From Desulfovibrio sp. JC022 (GTDB lineage: Bacteria; Desulfobacterota; Desulfovibrionia; Desulfovibrionales; Desulfovibrionaceae): a stretch of DNA of 64,000 bases. Positions 27,567-36,004 of this stretch are shown in pieces (the stretch's first letter is position 1; every line of letters starts with the position of its first letter). The stretch spans positions 21,530 through 85,529 of the forward strand of contig NZ_VOPZ01000013.1 in the NCBI RefSeq assembly GCF_010470665.1, given 5' to 3'. The position numbers and the translations under genes are program-made. Under the pieces are notes generated by a model, which was not told the DNA's origin, did not search any database, and saw only the letters and a list, made by a program, of their open reading frames with translations.

Positions 27567-29762
27567 TTAATCCTTAGTAATTAAAACTATACGTGGCTTG
27601 CTGCCGTCTTGCGGCCCTAGAATTCCATCCTGCTCCATCTGCTCGATAAACCGGGCAGCGCGGTTGAAACCGATGCGGAACCGACGCTGCAAGAGCGAAA
27701 TTGAGGCTTTGCCCTGCTCCAGAACGAATTGTACGGCCTCGTTGTAGACCGGGTCATCAGATTCACCGGGCATGCTTCCTGCTCCGGGTCCAGATGATCC
27801 TGATTCTTTCCAGTCGCTGAAATCAAGCTCAAAATCCTGCGGATATTTTTTCTTCCAAAAGTCTACCACACCCTTGATCTCGTCATCTTCAACAAGTGCA
27901 CCATGCAGCCTGCGCAGCTTGGAACCGCTGGGCTTGAAAAGCATGTCACCGCGTCCAAGCAACTTCTCCGCACCGATCATATCAAGAATGGTACGAGAAT
28001 CGTGCTTGGAGGTAACCTGAAATGAAATACGGGTCGGGAAGTTGGCCTTGATGAGTCCGGTTACAACATCAACAGACGGACGCTGGGTGGCAAGGATAAT
28101 ATGAATCCCGGCAGCACGGGCCAGCTGCGCCAGACGCACAATACTGATCTCCACGTCCTTTCCGGCAGTGAGCATAAGGTCAGCCAACTCGTCAACGATG
28201 ATGACGAGAGAAGGCATAGGTTCAAGATCTTCCAACTCTTCAGGAAGATCATCAGCGGACTTAGCAAGCTTTTCATTATAGCTGGCGATATTACGTACAC
28301 CAAGACGGGCCATGTTTTCGTAACGCTTGTCCATCTCAAAAACAGCCCACTCAAGCGCGGATTTGGCAAGAGCCATGTCAGTGACCACAGGATGCACAAG
28401 ATGCGGCAGGCTGGCATATACGGCCAATTCAATGCGTTTGGGGTCGATGAGCAGCAACTTGAGTTCTTCAGGTCCGGCCTTGTAAAGCATGGACAGGAGC
28501 AAACCGTTCAGGCAGACACTTTTACCGGCCCCGGTAGCCCCTGCAACAAGCAGGTGAGGCATCTTGGCGAGATCGGCAGATACAGGCTCACCCTGAATGT
28601 CCTTACCAAGAGCCATGGTCAATGCGGACTTGGACTTTGTAAAACAGCTGTGTTCGAAAATTTCACGCAGATAAACTGTCTGCCTGTTGTCATTGGGAAT
28701 CTCAATACCAACGGAATCCTTGCCCGGAATAGGAGCTTCAATACGTACCGCAGTGGCTTTTAAAGCGAGGGCAATGTCATCAGTCAGGTTAGCAATTTTG
28801 CTGACTTTAACACCCGGCGCGGGACGGAATTCGAACATGGTTACCACCGGACCGGGGATAACTTTCTGAACCTCTCCGTCAATATTGAAATCCTTTAAAC
28901 AAACCTTTAAAGCTTCTGTCTTCTCCTCAAGATCCTTGGGATCAAACTGAACCCCGGCAACCTTTGGTTCGGCAAGAAAATCAAGAGTCGGAAAATCCGT
29001 ACTGGTATCTATCTTTTTAGCTTTGGGCTTCTTGGGCTTGGCTTTTGGTTTATCTTTTTTGGCAGGCTTTTCGTCAAAAGGCTTGAGTACGAGAACATCA
29101 CCTTCTTCTTCAACATCAACAGATTCAGGAGTCTCTTCTTCAGCTTCTTTGATGGCTTTAGCTTCAGCCTTGGCCTTTTTGCGCTCAGCACGTTTAATTT
29201 TCTGCTCGGCCTTCATGCGTTTGGCTTTGCGGCCTACCCGCTCTTTGTTCTTGAGCCAGAAATCAGTAAACAAAGAACGAATTCTCTTGCCGATAGCAGC
29301 CCAGCTAAGATTAAGAGTCAGCTGAATTCCGGCAAGGGTCATGAACATCCAGAAAAGAAAAGCTCCCACAGGCTTGAGGTACTTGAAAGACCACTTGGAA
29401 AGAAGACCGCCGATAAAACCGCCTTCATGAATGACGAGGGACTTCTGGAACTGCACCAGCCACGGATGCGAAGACCATGCAAGCAGGCATACATAGAGAA
29501 GAACCAGCCCGGTCCAACGCCACCACGGTTGCCTAAGTGCAGAAATAAATGAGGTGATACCTAGAAAAAGAAAATAAAAAGGAACCAGCCATGACCCCAA
29601 GCCGAGCATTTCAACTAAAAGACCGGACGCATATGATCCGGCAGGTCCGATCAGGTTCTTGACTTTCCAACTGTCACTCACAGCCTGATTAAGGGTCGGG
29701 TCTCCCGGATGGAACGAGTACATGCTTATAAAAAGAAATACGGCTAAAAAAATCCAGAACAT
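27567..29762 (-). CDS. ftsK: DNA translocase FtsK
   Basis: 731 aa. About four transmembrane helices at the N-terminus, a Lys/Ala/Glu-rich linker (~170-260), then the motor with GATGAGKSV (Walker A), VIIVDELADLM (Walker B) and a C-terminal winged-helix gamma domain (LLQRRFRIGFNRAARFIEQME) that reads KOPS-like sites. It couples chromosome segregation to division at the septum. The ATG at 29762 has no ribosome site; a CTG at 29798 in the same frame lies eight bases after GGAGG and would add 12 residues (LPSGKF...). Confidence 0.95.
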   Translation of the reverse strand: MFWIFLAVFLFISMYSFHPGDPTLNQAVSDSWKVKNLIGPAGSYASGLLVEMLGLGSWLVPFYFLFLGITSFISALRQPWWRWTGLVLLYVCLLAWSSHPWLVQFQKSLVIHEGGFIGGLLSKWSFKYLKPVGAFLFWMFMTLAGIQLTLNLSWAAIGKRIRSLFTDFWLKNKERVGRKAKRMKAEQKIKRAERKKAKAEAKAIKEAEEETPESVDVEEEGDVLVLKPFDEKPAKKDKPKAKPKKPKAKKIDTSTDFPTLDFLAEPKVAGVQFDPKDLEEKTEALKVCLKDFNIDGEVQKVIPGPVVTMFEFRPAPGVKVSKIANLTDDIALALKATAVRIEAPIPGKDSVGIEIPNDNRQTVYLREIFEHSCFTKSKSALTMALGKDIQGEPVSADLAKMPHLLVAGATGAGKSVCLNGLLLSMLYKAGPEELKLLLIDPKRIELAVYASLPHLVHPVVTDMALAKSALEWAVFEMDKRYENMARLGVRNIASYNEKLAKSADDLPEELEDLEPMPSLVIIVDELADLMLTAGKDVEISIVRLAQLARAAGIHIILATQRPSVDVVTGLIKANFPTRISFQVTSKHDSRTILDMIGAEKLLGRGDMLFKPSGSKLRRLHGALVEDDEIKGVVDFWKKKYPQDFELDFSDWKESGSSGPGAGSMPGESDDPVYNEAVQFVLEQGKASISLLQRRFRIGFNRAARFIEQMEQDGILGPQDGSKPRIVLITKD

Positions 29763-29877
29763 GCCGGATATCTCTTTTGCGAATTTTCCGCTTGGCAGTG
29801 TCTCATCCTCCGTTTGATCCCGGAAAAGGGCTGGTTGGCGCAGCGTCCATCTAATTTAAGATGGATAAGATATTCAA

Positions 29878-29906
29878 TTTTCGGGGAGCCTGAGACTCCC
29901 CGAAAT
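29878..29906 (-). terminator. Hairpin after efp
   Basis: The stem TTTCGGGGAGTC / GGCTCCCCGAAA follows the efp stop on the minus strand; the T-run after it is poor, so efficiency is uncertain. Confidence 0.55.
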
Positions 29907-29921
29907 TATTAACAAATCAAA

Positions 29922-30482
29922 TTACTTTTCACGACCGAGGTATTCGCTGGAACGGGTATCAACCTTGATCTTATCCCCTTCGTTAATGAACAGGGGCACA
30001 TTGACGCCCAGCCCGGTTTCGAGAGTAGCAGGTTTGGTTGCGTTACTTACGCGGTCGCCCTGTACGCCGGGATCAGTCTGAGTAACAACGAGAATTACGG
30101 AAGCAGGCAGATCGATACCGATAACATCTCCGTTATAAAGCAGAGCCTTGTTGGTTTCTCCTTCTTTGAGGAAACCACCGGAGCCGCCAATAACATCAGC
30201 AGCAACGTTCATCTGCTCATAAGACTCAAGATCCATGAGTATATAATCAGTGCCGTCCTTGTACAGGAACTGCATTTCTTTAGTAGCCATATCCGGTTTT
30301 TTGACCTTTTCACCGGAACGGAAGGTCTGATCAGTAACACGGCCGGTGAACATGTTCCTCAGCTTGGTACGTACAAATGCGCCGCCCTTGCCGGGTTTGA
30401 AATGCTGAAATTCAACGATTTCGTAAGGTTTACCATCAATCTCAATCTTAAGTCCGTTTCTAAAATCTTTAGTAGAAATCAT
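29922..30482 (-). CDS. efp: Translation elongation factor P
   Basis: 186 aa, full length. KOW-like N-terminal domain with the loop [14 protein letters not shown] whose lysine (in PGKGG) is the site modified in many bacteria, then two OB domains ending [11 protein letters not shown] relieves ribosome stalling at polyproline stretches; note that proline-rich proteins occur in this window (39730). AGGAGG-type site upstream of the ATG at 30482. Confidence 0.96.
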   Translation of the reverse strand: MISTKDFRNGLKIEIDGKPYEIVEFQHFKPGKGGAFVRTKLRNMFTGRVTDQTFRSGEKVKKPDMATKEMQFLYKDGTDYILMDLESYEQMNVAADVIGGSGGFLKEGETNKALLYNGDVIGIDLPASVILVVTQTDPGVQGDRVSNATKPATLETGLGVNVPLFINEGDKIKVDTRSSEYLGREK

Positions 30483-30610
30483 ATTTCCTCCGAATAAAAT
30501 ATTATTTGCAGGGCCCCATATGGCGCCTTTAAGCGTTACCCCGCTGTCTTCATAGTAATAAACGTGACAGCAGCTGCGGTTTTCTGCGGCTAGAATATCG
30601 TCCCTAAAAA

Positions 30611-31066
30611 CTAATCAGCTGCCACATGCGAAAACAATGCTTGAACGGCCAAGGCATAGCTCATTATTCCGAATCCGGCAATTACTCCAATGCACTGTTT
30701 TCCCATAAAACTTTGCTGGCGAACAGGATCTTCGGTGCGAGCCCAGATATTACTGATATGAACTTCCGCGCAAGGCACTTCGATCCATGCCAGACAATCC
30801 GCCAAAGCAAGGCTGGTGTGAGTGTATGCTCCGGCATTAAAGGCAACTCCATCAACCCCGTCTTCACGGGCTTTTTCCAACCTGTCGATCAAGGCCCCCT
30901 CGGAATTGGACTGGAAGAATTCCAGTTTGATTTCATCTGCCTTATCGCCCATAAGGGTTTTAAGATGTTCGGGAATATCTTCAATTTTATCAGAACCGTA
31001 AATCTCAGGCTGACGCTTGCCAACGTATCCGAGATTCGGCCCGTTCAGGATCAGGAAAGTTTTCAT
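30611..31066 (-). CDS. aroQ: 3-dehydroquinate dehydratase, type II
   Basis: 151 aa from the ATG at 31066. An upstream in-frame GTG lies inside the AGGTGG ribosome site and is unlikely to be used. Type II motifs are visible: [44 protein letters not shown] with the catalytic His region, and EVHISNI. It makes 3-dehydroshikimate in the shikimate pathway. It is followed by efp, about 130 bases downstream. Confidence 0.95.
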   Translation of the reverse strand: MKTFLILNGPNLGYVGKRQPEIYGSDKIEDIPEHLKTLMGDKADEIKLEFFQSNSEGALIDRLEKAREDGVDGVAFNAGAYTHTSLALADCLAWIEVPCAEVHISNIWARTEDPVRQQSFMGKQCIGVIAGFGIMSYALAVQALFSHVAAD

Positions 31067-31193
31067 CAAATCCACCTTTCAAGTTCAGGTTCGGGGAAAA
31101 TATCCTTGTAATGATTGCTTAGCTTGACTAGCCTTAATAAATAAGTGAACAAGGCAGGTTCATGCAACCACGAATAATCAAGGACGATTCCTT

Positions 31194-31805
31194 ATGGATA
31201 ATACACTTACGTTAATTAAAACCGTTTACGAGATCAATCAGCTTGAAGAGTTCGCTGCCCCGCAGATCATTCTTGCCGGGCGCTCCAACGTTGGGAAATC
31301 CTCGCTGATCAACTGTCTTGCCAGCAGAAAAAAGCTGGCTAAAATCAGTTCCACCCCTGGTAAGACCCGTAGTCTTAACTATTATGAAGTAGATCCGCAC
31401 GGCTACTTTATTGTTGACCTGCCCGGTTACGGATACGCACGCTGTTCAAAGACCGAACGCGCTAAGTGGGCTAAGCTCATCGACAAATATCTGATGGACA
31501 ATGCTTATGTCGCAGCGGCGGCAGTGCTGCTGGATAGCCGTCATAATCCGCAGCAAAATGATCTGGATCTCATTTCATATTTCCAGCACTGCAATATTCC
31601 CATTATTCCGATCATGACCAAGGCGGATAAAGCTAAACAAAAGGACCGTTCCAAGGTCCAAAACAAATGGGAAGAAATCCTCAAGGTCAAGCCGATCTGC
31701 GTTTCCAGTAAAACCGGTATGAACCGCACCAGACTCTGGAACCTGCTGGATGTAACCGCAATTCCCGAACTGGCAGATATCGAGGAAGAAAACGAAACTG
31801 AATAA
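31194..31805 (+). CDS. engB: Ribosome biogenesis GTP-binding protein EngB/YsxC
   Basis: 203 aa. GTPase motifs: G1 AGRSNVGKSSLIN, G2 region STPGKTR, G3 VDLPGYGYA, G4 MTKADK, with a basic TPGKTRSLNYYEV stretch typical of the family. It takes part in assembly of the large ribosomal subunit. AAGGAC lies upstream of the ATG. Monocistronic, with a terminator right after. Confidence 0.95.
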   Translation: MDNTLTLIKTVYEINQLEEFAAPQIILAGRSNVGKSSLINCLASRKKLAKISSTPGKTRSLNYYEVDPHGYFIVDLPGYGYARCSKTERAKWAKLIDKYLMDNAYVAAAAVLLDSRHNPQQNDLDLISYFQHCNIPIIPIMTKADKAKQKDRSKVQNKWEEILKVKPICVSSKTGMNRTRLWNLLDVTAIPELADIEEENETE

Positions 31806-31827
31806 CCAAGTCAGAAAAATTCAAATC

Positions 31828-31865
31828 AAGGGCATTTCATCAAATGATGGAATGCCCTTTTTTAT
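31828..31865. terminator. Bidirectional terminator between engB and lptG
   Basis: The stem AAGGGCATTTCATC / GATGGAATGCCCTT (one G-T pair) with an AAAT loop and a T-run lies between convergent stops. Confidence 0.9.
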
Positions 31866-32995
31866 TAGCCAGTTTTAAATTTGGTCATATATTTTCCGAA
31901 ATGCTCAGGCACGAAGACCCACGCAATCCTTCCAAGGGCAAGAGAGCTAACCAGAATATTTCCTAACCATGCTGCGACAATCGGCGGTAACGCCCCGCTA
32001 TCCCCGGCTGAAGCACCGACCATGAACAAAGCGTAGTAAGCAAAGACCAACGCCAGCCCAAGCCCGATATTCAAATAAATATTCTCGGAAATTGTTACCA
32101 ATGCCAACGAAACAAGGGCCATGGTCAAAAGCGAAAAAGCATAGGCCCACTTGGAATGCCACGCGGTAATCAAACGATCCACACTGGAACCGGACAGCTT
32201 AAGCTGCTCGATTACTTGATCCAACTGCCATAGCGGCAACTGGGCCGGGTCAATGTCAGGATCAACCACCTTAAAGACATTGAGATTAAGCTTAATAGGC
32301 ATGGTGAACATCGGATGCTTACGAGAAGCGAAACGATCCGGGCTTAACTCAACTGCATTTTCAAGCTTCCAACCATATTTACTGCTGACCTCGGCACTCT
32401 CGGACGTGATAACCCGCTGGATTCCACTGTTGTCATCAGCGAACTCATACACGGTTATGCCCTTGGCTCGGTTACCAAAAGGCATGACTTCCTTGGCCTC
32501 CACCACAAAATTGCCTTCCTTGAGCCAGATATTCTTCAGCACCCGTTTATCAAGCATGCTTTTACGCACATCTTCTTTCCAGATGCGGTAGGCTTCCTGC
32601 TCACCGTAAACCCCGATAACCTGAGAAAATAGAAGCTGCCCAAAAGACCAGATCACGGCATAAATCACAAAGAATTTAAGGAACCAGAGGAGAGATAGCC
32701 CGCCTGTTCGCAGGGCCAAAAGCTCCTTGCTCCGGGCCATGACACAGAGCTGTACGATCATGGAAATCAGGAAAACCGCAGGCAGAATCTGGGAAAAGAT
32801 GAGCGGCATCTTGACCAGAAAGTACTTGAGAATAGTACCCATTCCAAGTCCGGCCTCAATGAAGTCATCCAGACGGTCAAAGAGATCCGAAAGCAGATAA
32901 ATTCCAGTGCCTACCCCAAGGCAGACGCACATAAGGAATATATTCTGCTTCAGAACATACGAGGCTAGATAGCCGGGAAGAAGTCTGCGAATCAT
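31865..32995 (-). CDS. lptG: LPS export ABC transporter permease LptG
   Basis: 376 aa, YjgP/YjgQ family: hydrophobic helices at both ends around a periplasmic beta-jellyroll-like middle (~130-250). With LptF and the ATPase LptB it extracts lipopolysaccharide from the inner membrane. The ATG overlaps the lptF stop by four bases (ATGA). Assignment to LptG rather than LptF rests on gene order (lptF first) and sequence impression. Confidence 0.9.
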   Translation of the reverse strand: MIRRLLPGYLASYVLKQNIFLMCVCLGVGTGIYLLSDLFDRLDDFIEAGLGMGTILKYFLVKMPLIFSQILPAVFLISMIVQLCVMARSKELLALRTGGLSLLWFLKFFVIYAVIWSFGQLLFSQVIGVYGEQEAYRIWKEDVRKSMLDKRVLKNIWLKEGNFVVEAKEVMPFGNRAKGITVYEFADDNSGIQRVITSESAEVSSKYGWKLENAVELSPDRFASRKHPMFTMPIKLNLNVFKVVDPDIDPAQLPLWQLDQVIEQLKLSGSSVDRLITAWHSKWAYAFSLLTMALVSLALVTISENIYLNIGLGLALVFAYYALFMVGASAGDSGALPPIVAAWLGNILVSSLALGRIAWVFVPEHFGKYMTKFKTG

Positions 32996-34152
32996 GCTTC
33001 CTTCCTCCTGAATTTTTTCAGGAACGGAATCCTGATACTGAATGAATGCTCCATAACCGCCATCTTAAGCAGAATCACTGAAATCACTGCGAATGTAATA
33101 TTTGGTAACCAGAGACCGACCACAGGTGTAAGCACACCGCTCTCCCCGAAAGTGACGCCAAGGGAAAGCATAGTATAGTACACGAGGAAAAGCCCCATGG
33201 AAATTATCAAGCCATATTGCTGCTTGAGGCCCCTGAAAATGCAGGCAATAGGTACAGCAAACATGCCAAGCACCAGACAAGCCATAGGCAGGGCCAGCCT
33301 TTTTTGAACCTCTACTTGAACCTTTTTAAAGAAACCGGGGTCAATATCGCCAGCCCTGTCTCCGGCACGACTGATGCGGACCAGCTTCTCCCATGACATT
33401 TCCTTAGGCCGCAGTTCATCCACGTCGTAACCCTTCAGGATATTGGCAAGAGGGATGCGCACATCATAGTTTTTGAACTTAAGTACGCTCAGTTGCTCAT
33501 TTTCCTGCTGATAAATACGTCCATTCTCCAAGTGGATAAGCAGACGGCCCATCTTAGGATCAGTACGGATTTCGCCCAGCGGGGCCACGATGGTAGCAGT
33601 CATGCCTTTTCGGGTGTTATCGCGCACAAAAACGGAACGCATGATTCCGCTTTCTTCGTCCACCCCGTCAGCATAAAAGACAAGTCCCGGAAAATTCTTA
33701 TTAAAAACTCCGGGTTGAATCGCCAGCTGACTCTGGGTGCGGGCGAATTCCATGAGCGCGTTACGAAAATTTTCCGTACCCCATGAAAGGCCGTAGAGTG
33801 AAAAATAAAAATCCGCCCCGGTGCAGAGCAGACAAAAGATAATCGGCGCAGGCAACAGCCTGTAAAGACTCAACCCACCGGATTTTAGCGCAGTGATCTC
33901 GTTATCCGCATTCATCCTCAAAAAGGTGAGGAAGATCGAAAGCATGGTCGCAATGGGGGTGAGCATGAGCAGAAAAAACGGACACAGGTACATGAACAGC
34001 TTAGCTATTTCCAAAACACCAAGACTCTGCCCCATAAACAGATCCCTGAACTGGAGTAGTCTTCCGATGAGGATAAGCCCCATGAACCCTGAGATACTCA
34101 GAGCAAATATGGATATGAGTTCTTTAAAAATATTGCGATGAAGAAGCTTCAA
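32992..34152 (-). CDS. lptF: LPS export ABC transporter permease LptF
   Basis: 386 aa from a TTG at 34152 giving MKLLHRNIFKELIS, the usual LptF N-terminus; GGGAA lies upstream. A TTG 27 bases earlier would add MSAYFAGTK without a good ribosome site. Helices at both ends flank a periplasmic domain (~110-270), as in LptG. Partner of LptG in LPS extraction; no lptA, lptB or lptC is in the window. Confidence 0.9.
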   Translation of the reverse strand: MKLLHRNIFKELISIFALSISGFMGLILIGRLLQFRDLFMGQSLGVLEIAKLFMYLCPFFLLMLTPIATMLSIFLTFLRMNADNEITALKSGGLSLYRLLPAPIIFCLLCTGADFYFSLYGLSWGTENFRNALMEFARTQSQLAIQPGVFNKNFPGLVFYADGVDEESGIMRSVFVRDNTRKGMTATIVAPLGEIRTDPKMGRLLIHLENGRIYQQENEQLSVLKFKNYDVRIPLANILKGYDVDELRPKEMSWEKLVRISRAGDRAGDIDPGFFKKVQVEVQKRLALPMACLVLGMFAVPIACIFRGLKQQYGLIISMGLFLVYYTMLSLGVTFGESGVLTPVVGLWLPNITFAVISVILLKMAVMEHSFSIRIPFLKKFRRKEA

Positions 34153-34252
34153 TTTAGTTCCCGCAAAATATGCAGACAATAAAGTTAATCACAAAAAAAG
34201 TAATAGCAGGCTTATATCAGCCCATAACGCAGAATCAACCCGAAAACGGGAA

Positions 34253-34447
34253 TTAGCACTCAGGGCTTTCATTACTGTTTTCAGCGTAAAAACGTTCCAT
34301 GAATTCCATATCTTTGGGGGAAAGATTGAATCTCATGGCGGCCTCTTCAAGCAAGGAATTCAAAGGCTTCTCAGTTTCAGTCTGCTGCTCGGAAATCCAT
34401 TTGATCGCTTTTTTGGTCAGTTCACAGGGAGGCACGACAGTAGTCAT
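34253..34447 (-). CDS. Small conserved-looking hypothetical protein (64 aa)
   Basis: I do not recognise a named family. The ATG at 34447 is chosen because AAGGA is upstream; a longer frame to 34579 would run through non-coding-like sequence. The protein MTTVVPPCELTKKAIKW... is acidic, mostly helical in appearance, and ends with SPKDMEFMERFYAE. It looks like a small cytoplasmic protein of the kind common in Desulfovibrio. It sits between lptF and divergent uppP. Confidence 0.65.
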   Translation of the reverse strand: MTTVVPPCELTKKAIKWISEQQTETEKPLNSLLEEAAMRFNLSPKDMEFMERFYAENSNESPEC

Positions 34448-34595
34448 ATATTTAATCCTTAGTTTTAAACGTAGTTGATTAATATTTATCAGTACACCAG
34501 CTTGCCGCCCCTTGCAACTTTGTGCAGGCTGGCTTACCCAAAGCGGGTAACTTGAAAACAAAGCCGAAACTTCCGGCAATCATAAAGGAATACCA

Positions 34596-35390
34596 ATGAC
34601 ATCGCTATTTACCGCCGCCATTCTGGGCGTAGTTGAGGGGCTAACTGAATTTCTCCCGGTCTCAAGCACCGGACACCTGATCATCACCGGACATCTGCTT
34701 GGCTTTACCGGGGCAAAGGCGGCTTCGTTTGAAGTCGCCATCCAGCTGGGAGCAATCCTCGCCGTGGTCGTGCTTTACTGGTCCCGTTTCTGGGGGCTGG
34801 TTGTCCCTAACCCGGCTCAGCGATTTTCCGGCATCCGGGGACTCTACCTACTCTTCCTGACCAGTCTTCCGGCATCTGTGCTCGGCTTGCTGGCCCACGA
34901 CTTCATCAAACTGCACCTGTTTAATCCATACACAGTAGCCTGGGCACTGGGAGTGGGGGCAATCATGATCCTGATTGTTGAAAAAAAGGATATTCGCCCA
35001 AACTGCTACTCTCTTGATGAAGTTACTCCCAAGCTTGCCCTTGGCATCGGGTGCTTCCAATGTCTTGCGCTTTGGCCCGGATTCTCCCGCTCAGCGGCAA
35101 CCATCATGGGCGGCATGCTTCTGGGAGCTAAACGCAAAGTTGCCGCAGAATACTCCTTTATCGCCGCAGTACCAATCATGTTCGCAGCAACCGGATACGA
35201 CATGCTCAAAAGCTATCAGCTCTTTACCATGGCTGACATGCCTTTTCTGGCTGTTGGATTTGTTGTATCATTTCTCTCCGCATGGGCAGCGGTAAAAGGA
35301 TTTATCTACCTGCTAGGCAAGCTTACCTTGCGTCCTTTTGCATATTACCGCCTTGCGCTGGCTCCGCTGGTGCTTTTCTTCTGGAGCTAA
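34596..35390 (+). CDS. uppP: Undecaprenyl-diphosphatase UppP/BacA
   Basis: 264-aa polytopic membrane protein. Catalytic BacA motifs are present: EGLTEFLPVSSTGHL at the N-terminus and PGFSRSAATI in the middle. It dephosphorylates undecaprenyl pyrophosphate so the carrier can be reused for peptidoglycan and LPS sugars, and it gives bacitracin resistance in other species. AAAGGA precedes the ATG. Confidence 0.96.
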   Translation: MTSLFTAAILGVVEGLTEFLPVSSTGHLIITGHLLGFTGAKAASFEVAIQLGAILAVVVLYWSRFWGLVVPNPAQRFSGIRGLYLLFLTSLPASVLGLLAHDFIKLHLFNPYTVAWALGVGAIMILIVEKKDIRPNCYSLDEVTPKLALGIGCFQCLALWPGFSRSAATIMGGMLLGAKRKVAAEYSFIAAVPIMFAATGYDMLKSYQLFTMADMPFLAVGFVVSFLSAWAAVKGFIYLLGKLTLRPFAYYRLALAPLVLFFWS

Positions 35391-35456
35391 GGACCGCTTA
35401 AACACTCAATAATCTGACCTATTTTAAAAAAAGTTTAAAAAAAGTCATTTTTTTGC

Positions 35457-35483
35457 TTGCCAAGCACACGCAGAATGTATAGA
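35457..35483 (+). promoter_or_regulatory. Probable promoter of tRNA-Met copy 1
   Basis: TTGCCA, 15 bases, TATAGA; the start would fall about 35 bases before the tRNA. The same boxes and spacer occur before tRNA copy 2 and before ssrA. Confidence 0.6.
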
Positions 35484-35523
35484 AAGTCTCCTCGTTGGGC
35501 GGGAAGTTCAGCGCACAAAAAGT

Positions 35524-35600
35524 GGCGAGGTAGCTCAGTTGGTTAGAGCATGCGGCTCATATCCGCAGTGTCGGGGGTTCAATTCCCTTCCTCGCTACCA
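35524..35600 (+). tRNA. tRNA-Met (anticodon CAT), copy 1
   Basis: 77-nt cloverleaf with encoded CCA. Acceptor arms GGCGAGG / CCTCGCT(ACCA) pair apart from wobble, the D-arm has AGCTCAGTTGGTTAGAGC, the anticodon arm is GCGG-CTCATAT-CCGC with CAT at the centre, and the T-arm contains GGTTCAATTCC. An elongator methionine tRNA is most likely by resemblance; a tRNA-Ile whose C34 is changed to lysidine shares the same anticodon and is not fully excluded. Confidence 0.92.
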
Positions 35601-35610
35601 CGAGAATCAC

Positions 35611-35640
35611 AAGGCTCTGCATTTTTGCAGGGCCTTTTTT
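35611..35640 (+). terminator. Terminator after tRNA copy 1
   Basis: AAGGCTCTGCA / TGCAGGGCCTT stem with a T-rich loop followed by a T-run. Confidence 0.85.
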
Positions 35641-35702
35641 CTTTTTCAAACGCTGGCAAATAAACATATAATTATTATACCGAATTTTTTATCATTTTTT
35701 AC

Positions 35703-35729
35703 TTGCCAAGCGAATCAAGAATGTATAAA
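35703..35729 (+). promoter_or_regulatory. Probable promoter of tRNA-Met copy 2
   Basis: TTGCCA, 15 bases, TATAAA, aligned with the boxes of copy 1 and lying the same distance before the tRNA. Confidence 0.58.
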
Positions 35730-35769
35730 CACTGTCCTCGTTGGACGGGAAGTTCAGCACACAAAACGT

Positions 35770-35846
35770 GGCGAGGTAGCTCAGTTGGTTAGAGCATGCG
35801 GCTCATATCCGCAGTGTCGGGGGTTCAATTCCCTTCCTCGCTACCA
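35770..35846 (+). tRNA. tRNA-Met (anticodon CAT), copy 2
   Basis: Identical over all 77 bases to the copy 246 bases upstream, again with encoded CCA. The flanking leader (TCCTCGTTGGACGGGAAG...) and terminator are also near copies, so the whole transcription unit was duplicated in tandem. Confidence 0.92.
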
Positions 35847-35856
35847 CGAAGACCAT

Positions 35857-35890
35857 AAGGCCCTGCAAATTTGCAGGGCCTTTTCTTTTT
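35857..35890 (+). terminator. Terminator after tRNA copy 2
   Basis: The perfect palindromic stem AAGGCCCTGCAAA / TTTGCAGGGCCTT is followed by TTTTCTTTTTT. Confidence 0.88.
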
Positions 35891-36004
35891 TACCCGGACA
35901 CTACTCCAGTAGATCGGGATTTATTTTTCAGTAATTATTTCCAAAATCCGCCATTTCTGCTATTTCTTCAGGTAATCTAATGTCTAAACAACAGGATTAT
36001 CATT

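Noticed and set aside
35539..35934. 131-codon open frame across both tRNA genes
   Set aside because: It reads through two tRNAs and repeats itself because the unit is duplicated; no ribosome site and no protein-like sequence.
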